This document shows positions 7,431 through 16,319 of a stretch of DNA of 21,929 bases, piece after piece (position 1 is the first letter of the stretch; every line of letters starts with the position of its first letter). Origin of the DNA: Gammaproteobacteria bacterium (GTDB lineage: Bacteria; Pseudomonadota; Gammaproteobacteria; Xanthomonadales; Wenzhouxiangellaceae); the NCBI GenBank assembly GCA_003561495.1, contig PWWM01000182.1, positions 1-21,929 of the forward strand, written 5' to 3'. The notes beneath the pieces were generated by a model. It did not search any database. It worked only from the letters and a program-made list of their open reading frames with translations, and had not been told where the DNA came from. A program made the translations under genes and the position numbers.

Positions 7431-10400
7431 TCCGGTTGGATCAATCAGATTGATCGGGTCATTTTCGACGTAGGCGTAATGCCACGGCGGCTGTGGATCT
7501 GGCGCAGCGAATCGACCTGTATCAGGCAGGTAAGTTCGCGCCCGGTAGTAACCCAGGCCACCCGGCAAGTCGAAATCACGACCGCTGTAGCGCAATGAAT
7601 CATCCATGCTCGGGGCAGGACCAGAAAGTTGCTGACCCCAGGCGTCGTAACTGAAGCTGATTGCCCCCTCCCCATGCGGCACCACTTCACGCACGCTGCC
7701 GATATGATCGGTGAGCAACCAATGAATCTGACCATTGCGCTCTTCGGCCAGCGGACGGTCCAACACGCGCATGTGCAGACGCCGCCAGACCACGTCACCG
7801 TTTGAATCCAGTGCGGTGACGGGGTTGTCTCCATCGTGGAGATAATAGCGGGCGATTCCATTACGCACGGAACTGACTCGCCACCCTTGCGGAGAGAATG
7901 TGTAACCAGCCTGGTCAAGCACGGCTCCACCGCTAGCTTGCAGGGTAATATGGGTCAGCAGGTGCCTCGGGTCGTGCTCGAGGATCAGTGTTTCGCCGCT
8001 ACTCAATGCGGTTCGCTCAACCAGAACCCCGGCCTGATTGTAGCTGTACTGATGCTGATCATCTTCAAGTAGCAAGTGACCGCTGGCGTTGGTATAGGAG
8101 AGCACCGCACTGCCATTTCCGGGTTTGCTCAGCCAATTGCCTGCGCCATCCCAACTGATCGGTCCGTCACTATCCTGAATCAACCAACCACGGCCGTCGA
8201 ACAAATAGTCGTGTACGCCGTCCTTGTCTGTTCGTTGTACTACGCGGCCACGCCCATCGCGCACCATCTCGATTTCGTGGATAGGTGTATCATCGGGCTT
8301 GAGGTGCCTGATCGCCTTGAGTGACGTGACACAACTGGAGCAGCCGTACTCGAATACCGTGCGTGGTCCGGCGTTGGTGGCATTTATGTCGGCGTAGCGA
8401 CGAATCTCGACCGGCAGACCCGAAGCATTGACATCGATTTCCACCCGCTTTTCCAACACCCCGGCGCCGCTCTGCTGAACAGCAATCAGGTGATTCAGCC
8501 CGTTGTATTCATACTCGGTTATTGCGCCGGAGGAATCGGTAACCTTCGCCACATTGCCGCTCAGATCGTACTCGTACTCCAGCCACCAGGAAGGTGCGCC
8601 GCTCGCACCATGATCCAGGCGCTTCAGCTTGCCGGTCGGCCAGTACTGGAACTGTTGCACAATACCCGGCGCCGTGGTCTGGACAAGCTGTCCGGCATCA
8701 TTGTAGGACCAGGTCATCTCCACTGATGTAGCCGGCCAATACCCGCGAGCCAAACGACCCCCTTCGTCATACTCAAGCTCGACGACTTCGCCGTTTCGAT
8801 TGGTGAATTTGACGGTCTGGCCCAGGCCGTTGTATTCGAAGGCCCGGGAAACTCCACGTTCATCGATGACCGTACTCGTCTGCCCCAGAGCGTTGTATTG
8901 CCACTTCCGGGTCTGATTGACGGGATCTGTCTTTTCGACCGGCAAATTCTGCACGTTGAAATCAACCTCGGTTCGGCCGCCCAACGGGTCGATCGCTGCC
9001 ACCAGATCACATTGTTCATTGAACTCGCGCTGCCAGACGTTGCCGTGCGGATCAATAGTGCTGATCCATTCACCAGGGCAAGCACCGTAGGTCCACTGCC
9101 AGACCTGCCCTTCGGGCAATTGCCGATTGAGTTCATTGCCGTTTTCGTCGAAGGTACTGACCGTGGCATTGCCGCCGGCATCGGTGTATTGAAGCAGGTT
9201 TCCATCGGCGTCATAGGTCCAGCTCTGCTCGGCGAAATTGTTCGCGTCGTACCAATCGCGCTGCATGACCATCAAACCCTGCTCATCGAAGAACCGCTGG
9301 GTTTGGAAACCACGCGGATCAAAGACAATTTGCATGCTGGTGTCGGAATCAAAATCCAGAATGCTGCACCCTTCCAGGGTTGAAATGTCTCCATCGGCTG
9401 GACAGTGGGCGACCATGCGTCCGTCGTCATCGAAAATCATCCGGGCAATCGGGTGGCCAAGAGGATCGAACATCGCGGTGAGATGGTGTGGATGGAGCGG
9501 ATCGTTGTACTCGAAGGTGCTCACACCACCGGCCAGGTCGGTGACACTGACCAGATTGCCAGCCAGATCATAGCCGTACTGGATCTTGCCGCGCGGGGCG
9601 CCGTCTTCGGCCGGCGGCAAAAGGATTTCAAATACGCGTCCGGCCGCGTTGCGAACAAAATCAATGCGTGGTCCACGCGAACTGACAATGGCGTTTTCGC
9701 TGACGGTGATCACACCGCCGGTCGCATCACGTATTTCCAGCAACCCCTCGGTTTCGCTGATCAGATAGACCACACCTTCGCTGGTTTCCAGTTCCCACAG
9801 GGCGGGGTTGTAGGGAATGATGAAATCGAGGAACCCGGTTCCCCAGTTGAACACCCGCGTGGGCCCTTCGGCCGCCCGCAAACGATCAGTCACGCCCGGG
9901 TCGGGCTTGAAGTTCACGTCGTACTGGCCAAGCGCCGGGAATGGGGCCGGGATGGGATCGAAGCTGAATCCGACCCGGACACCGTCGGGTCGAGTGACAT
10001 ATACACGCGTGTCGAAGTTATACGGCTGATTCATCATCATCGAGCCGAAATCATCGCCGTACACGTCACGGGCCGAGTCGCTGACGCCGGCGTTCAGGCT
10101 GAAGTGCCAGCCCGGCCCCAGATCACCGCTGGAGACCCCATGCAACCCGGCCTCCAGCGAGTCATAACTGCGACCGATCGACAGTGGAAAACCGCCCAGT
10201 GACAGACCCACATCCTGAACGGCGAAGCGCACCCGCCCCGGCTTGGCGCCGGAACCGGCATTGAGCACGAATTCAATGCCGCCGGTCTGCATGCCGTCGC
10301 TGCCAATGACCCGGATTCGGTAATCACTGGCGGCTAGCACGGTCGGGTCAAAGGTGGCCACGCTCTGCTCACTGACTGGTCCGGTGCCCTGGCCCATCAG

Positions 10401-13400
10401 CACCGGTTCGCCATCGTTGCCCCGGACCAGTTCGACCGTCCAGGTCAGCGCCTCGGGCGTGTCATCATCAATGCTGACCACGATCGGTACCGGCTGATTG
10501 TGCGTGGAGTTCGGATCGGGACTGTGCAGCGACACCACCGGTGCATTGGTGTCATTGCAGTTGGCCACTTGCAGGGTTGCGGCAGCCTCGGCCACCAGAC
10601 CCGAGATGTCCGTGGCCGTGGCCAGCAGGGCCTGGGTTCCAAACGCTTCGGGTGTCACGACTGCGCAATTCTGGATCAGATCCTGGGCAATGCCATCGAC
10701 CTGAAGGGTGCGCGAGGCTACGCCGACATTGTCACTCGCCTGTACGCACACGGTGACCGGTTCGCCGGGACAGGCCGGCTGCCGGTCAATCCCGATCGAT
10801 ACCACCGGCGGCTCTTCATCGGCGACAACCGTCACGGTAAATGACCAGGAGTCCTCCCCACCCCAGCCGTCATCGACCCGGACCGTGGCGGCATAGCTTC
10901 CGGGATCGACCCCCTGGGTGTCCCAGGACAACCAGCCGATTTCGGAGTGTATGATCATGCCTGCCGGACCACTGACCACCTCGAAGCTCAGATCATCGCC
11001 ATCGGGGTCACTGGCCACAAACAGCGCGCCATACATATCTCCCTGAAAGACCGTGGCCGGCGGATTGGCGACCAGCAGCGGCGGTGAATTCACCCCACGC
11101 ACCTCGATCACGAAGTCCTGGCTGGCTGTGGCGCCGTGTGAATCAATCGCCAGCAAGGTCACCGGATACTGACCGCCGGAATCCGGGGTCCAGGTCACCT
11201 CCCCGGTCGATACATCCACACTCATCCCCACCGGCGCGGAATCCAGAATGAAATTGATTTCATCGAGCTCGGGATCAATGGCTTCGGCCAAATAGACCCA
11301 GGACTCGTCGGCCAGGCCGGTCAACGGTGGCGTGGTGGTAAAAAATGGCGGCTGGTTGGGCAGATCGCTGACCACCTGAAGATGGAAGCGCTGGCTGGCC
11401 TGCTGGCCGCTGGCATCGGTGGCCAGCAGTTCGACAACCGGAGTGGTATCGACATCCTCGACCCCGGGTGTCCACTCGACCACACCGTCACCCAGCGTCA
11501 TTCCATCCGGACCTTCGGCCAGCGAAACCACCACGTTTTCATCATGCGACAGTTGCCAGCCATAGCGGTAAAGCGTATTGACGGCCGCCACGGTGACCGG
11601 CGTGGACACAAATGCCGGACCCTCGGGCACATCGGCCGGCTCACCCACGTACAGCACCCAGGACTGGCTGGCCACGCCGCCGTTGCCATCGTCGGCGGTC
11701 AGGATCACACTGTGCTGGCCGGGGCGCGTATCGTTCCACTCCACCAGTCCGGTTGCGGCATCCACCTCCATGCCGTCCGGGCTCGCGCCCAGAGCGTAGC
11801 TGAGTTCATCACCATCCGGGTCCAGGGCCTGGGCCGGGTACTGGTAGTAGCCACCGACCGGCGCCTGCACGGGCGGTGTGGTGGTAAACAGGGGCGGAGC
11901 GTTGAAGTCGCCCTCGCCCACCTGGATGGAGAATGTCTGCCGGGCGGTACCGCCTCGTCCGTCGGAGGCGCGCAACACCACATCGAAATTTCCGGCAGTC
12001 GTCGGTGTCCAGGTTATCCATTCACCATCCAGACTCATACCGGGCGGGGCCACCAGCAAGGCATGGGTAACGGCATCACCGTCGGCATCGACCGTCACCG
12101 GCCGGTACTGCCAGAGCTGGTCGACATGACCACGGGTCGGGGGAATGGAGATGAAGTACGGCGCCCGGTTGACCGGCGCAATCCAGCGCGGCGTGAAATC
12201 GATCTCCTGGTAATCAAAATTGCGAAAGACCAGCGAGCGCAGCGCCGACAGCTCACCACCGCTCAAGGCTTCCCCTTCTGGAACGACCACCACGTAGGGC
12301 TCGCCCTGGGGCGTGGTTCCGTCGGCATTGAGCAGTACGATGGCCGGGTCGACATCGTTGCCGACCGCCATGAGAATCGGGCCATGCAGGGTTGCGCCCT
12401 GGTTGCCGGCCTTGACATCCACCAGCAGCCGGTCATTGGCCAGATCGATACTGGTTCCGGAGAACACCGCCGACAGCTTGCTGGACACATCGGTCATTCC
12501 GCTCCAGGGATCGGAATCATCACCGGCGCCGAACAGTTCGATTTCCAACAGTGTCGGTCCGCAGCTCTCGATCGCCGAAATCGTGATCAGGTTGGGCCCC
12601 GGCGCCAGTTCAATCGTGGCGAAGAATCCTCCGGTGGTATCCAGCGACTGGGCCGGCTGGCCGTTGACTTCGACCTCGATGACCGGCCGCAGGGCATTGA
12701 CCGGAATCACGCGGCCACCGATCACGATCGGCACTCTGGATGGCAACACGCTGCCGGGCATGGGGGAAAGATCGGCAAAGCCCGGCGCCACCACATCGGT
12801 CTGCGTGGAACAGGCCGCGGCCGCCATGGCCACGGCTTGCGGCAAAACAATTTCCGGATCGGTGGGGTTCTCGAGATAGGTTGCGAAGCCCCCGGTGCCC
12901 TCGGCCATCAGGTTGGCCAGGGCGTAGACCGTCTCAATGCTTGCCGAAGGCCATCCGCCGGATTCCGGAATCAATGGCGATACCACCACCTCATTCTGAA
13001 TCGCGATATTGCGGGCGAACAAGGCCGTTGCAGTATCCAGCTCGGTGACCGGGTTGCCGCAGTGTGAGCCCTCGTCAGCCGACGGCACCACCAGGCGCAC
13101 GGCATCGGCCCGCCATGGGTAGGCATCCGCGATGATAGCCGTCGCCGGGCCCCAGTTTTCCTGCTCACCGGCAGGGTATCCGTCACAGTCAAGCAGATCG
13201 GCAAACTCCGCCGGCGGGTTGCCCGGCACCTCCGTGCCCAGCTCAACTTCCACCGAGTGGGTCAGACAATATCCATGCGTCCCTCCGGTTGCAATCGACC
13301 AGTAGTTGGCGGTCACCGGCACTCCGAATCCGGCCATGGCATCAATCAGGTCCCCGGCCAGATCACACATTGCGTTTTGCACGTTGCTCATGGAGCCGGA

Positions 13401-16052
13401 GGTATCGAAGGCGAAAACGATATCCAGTGCGCCGCATGCCGCGCAATCCTCCGGAATCTCGACCGCTTCAACCGGAGCGGCGATGCGAAACATCGCCTCG
13501 CTGGTGCCCGCCCCACTGGGATTGAGCACCAGGGTATAGAGGCCATTGGCCAGAGGATACGGGCCACGATCCTGGGTCGGACTATTGGCGCTGACAAGCT
13601 CAAACACTTCCGTACCAACCGGATCCAGCAACATCCAGCGATTGCGAGGCGAGCTGCTCATCATGTCCGCGGTCAGCGCCTGACCATTCACCTCGGGCTG
13701 AAACGTGTATTGCAGGGTTGATCCGGGCGTCGGAAACCGGGCCAGCATGACCTGGTTCAACCCGATCTCGCCCATATGCTGATGCTCGGCCTCCACCAGC
13801 GTCCAGGCCACGCCGGCCGCCGGATTCGACTGGCCACGCACGCGGAGCGTGTAGGATCCCGGCGGCAGTCCGATGGGGCCCAGGTTGGCGTTGTGGACAT
13901 TGGTCAGCAACAGGTTGTCGATAATGCGCCAGCCGCTGTCTTCATGATCCAGATAAGCGCGCACATGATTGCCGGTTTGATGCAGGTGCATAAACACATC
14001 CGTGGCCGTGCTGAGCTCAAAGCTATACTCGCGCCATGCACCGGGCAAGATGCCGGTCCACTCCTCGTCCTGGCCCAGTGCGGTCGTGAAATATTCAGTC
14101 GGGGTGTCCAGAACTCGCAACTCAAAGTTGCCGGTGGCCGCCCCGTTGCCGCGCACAACCAGCCGGTATTGCCCGGGCGTGAGTGGCAGGGCGAACATGG
14201 GCGCGTTATTGGTATTCAGCCAGGAATCAGCGAACACCTCCCGGCCAGCCGGATCGTATAGCCATCCGCGCAGACTGTTTGATCCGTTGTTGACGCGCAC
14301 ATACATCATTTCACGGTCGGCCGGCACCTCGATTTCATATTCCACGCGATCCCCGGGGCCGGCAATGCTTCCAGACAGGATCAGATCCTGACTGTCAAAA
14401 TCCACCGGCACAATGCTCAGATCGGTGGTCCGGGCTTCGAAGCTGTAGTCCAGCGGACTGGTGGTGCTGCCGGTTGTGGTGAACTCCAACGTGTATTGCC
14501 CGGGTACAAGCAGATAAGGTCCCCGGAATCGGCTGGTGCCCCAGGCATCGGAAAACAGGGGCTGTCCGGCTTCGTCAATCAGGGACCAGCGGATGGCGCT
14601 GGGGTTGTCGAACAAGCGAAAGGACACCCGTGTCTGTTCATTCAGCTCAAGCAGATAACGATTGGTCTCCTGGGGCTCGACCGTGCCGCTGACGATGGTA
14701 TCCAGCGCAACCGGCGTCCCGGAGGGAATATGGGTACTGACCCCAGCATCGGTCAGTTCCAGTTCGAAATCACCGGTACTCACACCACCGCCCAGCACGG
14801 TCAGCGTGTAATCGCCGCCCATCAGCGAACGATTGGTCGAGTTGGGCAGATTCGAGGTGCGGGAGACCAGGGTCCGCCCGGCGCTGTCTTTGAGCAGATA
14901 GTTCAGCCCCGTCCAATTGCTGGTCGACAGACGATTGATGGTCAGTACCCGATTGTCCGGAACACTGAATTGATAATGTCGAACCGCCCCTGGCAGGTCG
15001 ATTTCCCCTTCGATAACGCCGCCAAACATCGCGGTCTCCTCCACGGGATCGGGTACAGCATGAACCGTGACCGTGCCTGAGACTTCATTGGTGCCGCGAC
15101 TGTGCGAGGTCAGCACGTAATCGCCTGGCAACAGGTCCAGTGGGTCCTGGGGTGTATTCATGCTGGTCGTCGAATTATGGATGAGCACCCCGTCGCTTCG
15201 TTCCAGGCGCCAGGTTCCACTGGTCGTGCCGCCAACCGCCCTGGAAAAATGAACCACCACCGACTGGTTCTCAATCACGCTGAACTCGAACTGATTGATT
15301 TCAGAGATCGTGGTGCTGGAAAAGGCCTCAGGTTGACCCAGGGTCAGTGGCGTAGTCGTGACGGCATTGGCTCGCGCTTCCACTGTCCAGTCGCCCGCAT
15401 AGCCGTTTCGTCCCCGCAATTCCAGCCGATGAAGCCCTGCCGGCAGTGAATGAGCGCCGGTGACAGCACCAGCGCTGTTGGTCCAGGATTGGCGTTCATT
15501 GTCCAGTCCATCGACCAGGCGCCAGCTCATCGAACCCGTGCCCGGCAGACCACTGAAATAAAAGCGTACGGTTTCGGGCTGGGTCAGTTCCAGGGTATGA
15601 ACATGCGTGGCGCCGACACTCAGGAAACTCCCGTCCTGAGGCGTTTCCAGATCCAGGGGCGAGTCACTGTCGATCACATCATGGACAATGAACTCGAAAG
15701 TCCCTGTCGAGGTTTGCGTTCTGCCTCGAACAGACAGCAGGTAATCGCCACCCATGAGACTGACCGGTCCCAAGTCGGAAAGATTGCTCAGACTGCTGAT
15801 GATGGTGCGACCGAAACTGTCATCGATTTGCCACATCAGGCTCGAAGTCTGAGGGCTGATGCGCTGCACGAACACCCGTTGTCCCGGCTCGAGATTGTTC
15901 AGTGAGTAGACGGCTTCCTCCCCTTCAGCGATAACGTTGCTGACCGACTCTCCCAGTACGATGGGTATGGGGGTGGCCGCAGCCAGCATCGAAGCCTGTA
16001 TCAATGCCATCGTCAGGGTCAGTCGCAGAAGCCGGAAAGCAATTCGAGACAT
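7191..16052 (-). CDS. Giant secreted RHS/YD-repeat protein with VWA and Ig-like domains
   Basis: This encodes 2953 residues. ATG 16052 (MSRIAFRLLRLTL...) is chosen over an in-frame TTG at 16073 because it begins the signal peptide (residues 1-26, ending LAAA) and has GGGGA upstream. Order of parts: about eight modules of roughly 110 residues, each closing with a pattern like PGxYxLxVRGxxxxTGxFE (28-868); a VWA domain with the metal site FDTSGSMS (Asp883) just after CAACG; a short Ig-like segment near 1100-1170; about five Ig/cadherin-like repeats with DPDGDxLS (1294-1740); two further Ig-like stretches (1740-1930); an RHS entry segment (VGLSLGGFPLSIGRSYDS, from about 1940); YD repeats; and the RHS-associated core (DHIGSVREV, YYRARTYLPDTGRFAAPDP, YVENDPINLIDPTGE) followed by only about 75 residues. 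Sec export to the cell surface or medium is expected; a shell-like RHS barrel carrying adhesive modules is inferred. The tail matches no toxin I know. Confidence 0.93.
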   Translation of the reverse strand: MSRIAFRLLRLTLTMALIQASMLAAATPIPIVLGESVSNVIAEGEEAVYSLNNLEPGQRVFVQRISPQTSSLMWQIDDSFGRTIISSLSNLSDLGPVSLMGGDYLLSVRGRTQTSTGTFEFIVHDVIDSDSPLDLETPQDGSFLSVGATHVHTLELTQPETVRFYFSGLPGTGSMSWRLVDGLDNERQSWTNSAGAVTGAHSLPAGLHRLELRGRNGYAGDWTVEARANAVTTTPLTLGQPEAFSSTTISEINQFEFSVIENQSVVVHFSRAVGGTTSGTWRLERSDGVLIHNSTTSMNTPQDPLDLLPGDYVLTSHSRGTNEVSGTVTVHAVPDPVEETAMFGGVIEGEIDLPGAVRHYQFSVPDNRVLTINRLSTSNWTGLNYLLKDSAGRTLVSRTSNLPNSTNRSLMGGDYTLTVLGGGVSTGDFELELTDAGVSTHIPSGTPVALDTIVSGTVEPQETNRYLLELNEQTRVSFRLFDNPSAIRWSLIDEAGQPLFSDAWGTSRFRGPYLLVPGQYTLEFTTTGSTTSPLDYSFEARTTDLSIVPVDFDSQDLILSGSIAGPGDRVEYEIEVPADREMMYVRVNNGSNSLRGWLYDPAGREVFADSWLNTNNAPMFALPLTPGQYRLVVRGNGAATGNFELRVLDTPTEYFTTALGQDEEWTGILPGAWREYSFELSTATDVFMHLHQTGNHVRAYLDHEDSGWRIIDNLLLTNVHNANLGPIGLPPGSYTLRVRGQSNPAAGVAWTLVEAEHQHMGEIGLNQVMLARFPTPGSTLQYTFQPEVNGQALTADMMSSSPRNRWMLLDPVGTEVFELVSANSPTQDRGPYPLANGLYTLVLNPSGAGTSEAMFRIAAPVEAVEIPEDCAACGALDIVFAFDTSGSMSNVQNAMCDLAGDLIDAMAGFGVPVTANYWSIATGGTHGYCLTHSVEVELGTEVPGNPPAEFADLLDCDGYPAGEQENWGPATAIIADAYPWRADAVRLVVPSADEGSHCGNPVTELDTATALFARNIAIQNEVVVSPLIPESGGWPSASIETVYALANLMAEGTGGFATYLENPTDPEIVLPQAVAMAAAACSTQTDVVAPGFADLSPMPGSVLPSRVPIVIGGRVIPVNALRPVIEVEVNGQPAQSLDTTGGFFATIELAPGPNLITISAIESCGPTLLEIELFGAGDDSDPWSGMTDVSSKLSAVFSGTSIDLANDRLLVDVKAGNQGATLHGPILMAVGNDVDPAIVLLNADGTTPQGEPYVVVVPEGEALSGGELSALRSLVFRNFDYQEIDFTPRWIAPVNRAPYFISIPPTRGHVDQLWQYRPVTVDADGDAVTHALLVAPPGMSLDGEWITWTPTTAGNFDVVLRASDGRGGTARQTFSIQVGEGDFNAPPLFTTTPPVQAPVGGYYQYPAQALDPDGDELSYALGASPDGMEVDAATGLVEWNDTRPGQHSVILTADDGNGGVASQSWVLYVGEPADVPEGPAFVSTPVTVAAVNTLYRYGWQLSHDENVVVSLAEGPDGMTLGDGVVEWTPGVEDVDTTPVVELLATDASGQQASQRFHLQVVSDLPNQPPFFTTTPPLTGLADESWVYLAEAIDPELDEINFILDSAPVGMSVDVSTGEVTWTPDSGGQYPVTLLAIDSHGATASQDFVIEVRGVNSPPLLVANPPATVFQGDMYGALFVASDPDGDDLSFEVVSGPAGMIIHSEIGWLSWDTQGVDPGSYAATVRVDDGWGGEDSWSFTVTVVADEEPPVVSIGIDRQPACPGEPVTVCVQASDNVGVASRTLQVDGIAQDLIQNCAVVTPEAFGTQALLATATDISGLVAEAAATLQVANCNDTNAPVVSLHSPDPNSTHNQPVPIVVSIDDDTPEALTWTVELVRGNDGEPVLMGQGTGPVSEQSVATFDPTVLAASDYRIRVIGSDGMQTGGIEFVLNAGSGAKPGRVRFAVQDVGLSLGGFPLSIGRSYDSLEAGLHGVSSGDLGPGWHFSLNAGVSDSARDVYGDDFGSMMMNQPYNFDTRVYVTRPDGVRVGFSFDPIPAPFPALGQYDVNFKPDPGVTDRLRAAEGPTRVFNWGTGFLDFIIPYNPALWELETSEGVVYLISETEGLLEIRDATGGVITVSENAIVSSRGPRIDFVRNAAGRVFEILLPPAEDGAPRGKIQYGYDLAGNLVSVTDLAGGVSTFEYNDPLHPHHLTAMFDPLGHPIARMIFDDDGRMVAHCPADGDISTLEGCSILDFDSDTSMQIVFDPRGFQTQRFFDEQGLMVMQRDWYDANNFAEQSWTYDADGNLLQYTDAGGNATVSTFDENGNELNRQLPEGQVWQWTYGACPGEWISTIDPHGNVWQREFNEQCDLVAAIDPLGGRTEVDFNVQNLPVEKTDPVNQTRKWQYNALGQTSTVIDERGVSRAFEYNGLGQTVKFTNRNGEVVELEYDEGGRLARGYWPATSVEMTWSYNDAGQLVQTTAPGIVQQFQYWPTGKLKRLDHGASGAPSWWLEYEYDLSGNVAKVTDSSGAITEYEYNGLNHLIAVQQSGAGVLEKRVEIDVNASGLPVEIRRYADINATNAGPRTVFEYGCSSCVTSLKAIRHLKPDDTPIHEIEMVRDGRGRVVQRTDKDGVHDYLFDGRGWLIQDSDGPISWDGAGNWLSKPGNGSAVLSYTNASGHLLLEDDQHQYSYNQAGVLVERTALSSGETLILEHDPRHLLTHITLQASGGAVLDQAGYTFSPQGWRVSSVRNGIARYYLHDGDNPVTALDSNGDVVWRRLHMRVLDRPLAEERNGQIHWLLTDHIGSVREVVPHGEGAISFSYDAWGQQLSGPAPSMDDSLRYSGRDFDLPGGLGYYRARTYLPDTGRFAAPDPQPPWHYAYVENDPINLIDPTGEVAAIEYIGNICTGLEVIGKILAVYTETDFLISVMKMVSRGLEGEAVSPSEAHLAVMQLLTMGMPGMVPCGLADIAGAM
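7430..7722 (-). other. RHS-associated core domain
   Basis: The encoded segment runs from LLTDHIGSVREVV through SYDAWGQQL, YSGRDFDLPGGLGYYRARTY and TGRFAAPDP to YVENDPINLIDPTG. This is the conserved core that closes the RHS shell. Relative to common cores (PDPLGLxGGxNxYxYV), the stretch between PDP and YAYV is shortened here (QPPWH). Confidence 0.85.
7900..9600 (-). repeat. YD/RHS repeat region (protein level)
   Basis: The encoded protein has tandem roughly 20-residue YD repeats of the form YDxxGNLxxxTDxxGxxxxxxY, for example YGYDLAGNLVSVTDLAGG, YDADGNLLQYTDAGGN, YDLSGNVAKVTDSSGA and YEYNGLNHLIAVQQSG. These build the beta-sheet shell of RHS proteins. A GCSSC motif lies within the region (DNA near 8335) and may form a disulfide or bind metal. 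Confidence 0.85.
10830..12175 (-). repeat. About five Ig/cadherin-like repeats (protein level)
   Basis: There are five units of about 90 residues, each starting with APxFxxxPP or similar and containing a DPDGDxLSxxLxxxPxGM segment followed by WTPxxxGxxxVxLxAxDxxGGxAxQ. This is the putative-Ig (He_PIG) or cadherin-like pattern typical of bacterial surface proteins, with acidic positions that would bind calcium. Units differ in sequence, so recent duplication is unlikely. Confidence 0.8.
12800..13430 (-). other. VWA domain inside the giant protein
   Basis: The domain begins DIVFAFDTSGSMSN, with a complete DxSxS metal site, directly after CAACG. A later ENWGPATAI threonine and VVPSADEGSHCG segment fit the rest of a metal-dependent VWA fold. 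It ends about residue 1084. The domain is a likely protein- or matrix-binding module. Confidence 0.85.
13450..15960 (-). repeat. About eight N-terminal beta-sandwich repeats (protein level)
   Basis: Eight units of roughly 105-110 residues can be followed by their end signature, for example LMGGDYLLSVRGRTQTSTG, LMGGDYTLTVLGGGVSTG, LTPGQYRLVVRGNGAATG and LPPGSYTLRVRGQSNPAAG, preceded by a WxLxDxxGxxLxS segment. They resemble the pre-peptidase C-terminal-like (PPC) beta-sandwich. The units are clearly homologous but diverged. Confidence 0.75.
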
Positions 16053-16319
16053 GGGCAATCCCCGTTGGTCCAATGTTGAGCAGAAAATCAGGACTTACTC
16101 TGCATCACGAACCCGAAAAAGTTCTCCAAAAATCCTCAGCAAATTCTTCGAATTTCATTTATTCGCCTCCCTGGCCCCGACAAAGACCCGAATGACTTGT
16201 CGCGGAGCGCAGGGCGATCGGATCAGGAAAAATTGGAAACCGAGGGCGTCCCTCTGGCGAGAAGGAAGCGTTAAAATGCGTTATTGAGTCCTTACGCAAC
16301 CCACTTTCGGAGATCAACC
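16053..16319. promoter_or_regulatory. Divergent regulatory region between giant gene and mdh
   Basis: This 267-base region holds no gene longer than a possible leader peptide. Towards mdh there is a TAAAAT (16272-16277) without a good -35, and a GAGGG-CGT-CCCTC inverted repeat (16242-16254). Towards the giant gene, 16080-16158 is AT-rich with T5 runs. No firm start site can be set from sequence alone. Confidence 0.5.
16105..16158 (-). CDS. Possible 17-codon leader ORF upstream of the giant gene
   Basis: On the minus strand, GGGAGG lies eight bases before an ATG at 16158. It opens a 17-residue frame, MKFEEFAEDFWRTFSGS, ending with TGA at 16105, 52 bases before the giant gene's ATG. The reading frame coincides with a repeated roughly 12-nt pattern (GA-rich then T run: GAAGAATTTGCT, GAGGATTTTTGG, AGAACTTTTTCG), which suggests the DNA itself, rather than the peptide, may be the functional element. 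A real leader peptide, a promoter or curved DNA are all possible. Confidence 0.22.
   Translation of the reverse strand: MKFEEFAEDFWRTFSGS

Noticed and set aside
11382..13067. A 561-codon open frame antisense to the giant gene
   Set aside because: Its translation is rich in His, Arg and Gly without any domain pattern, as expected for the complement of GC-rich coding DNA; the opposite strand encodes clear VWA and Ig-like domains.
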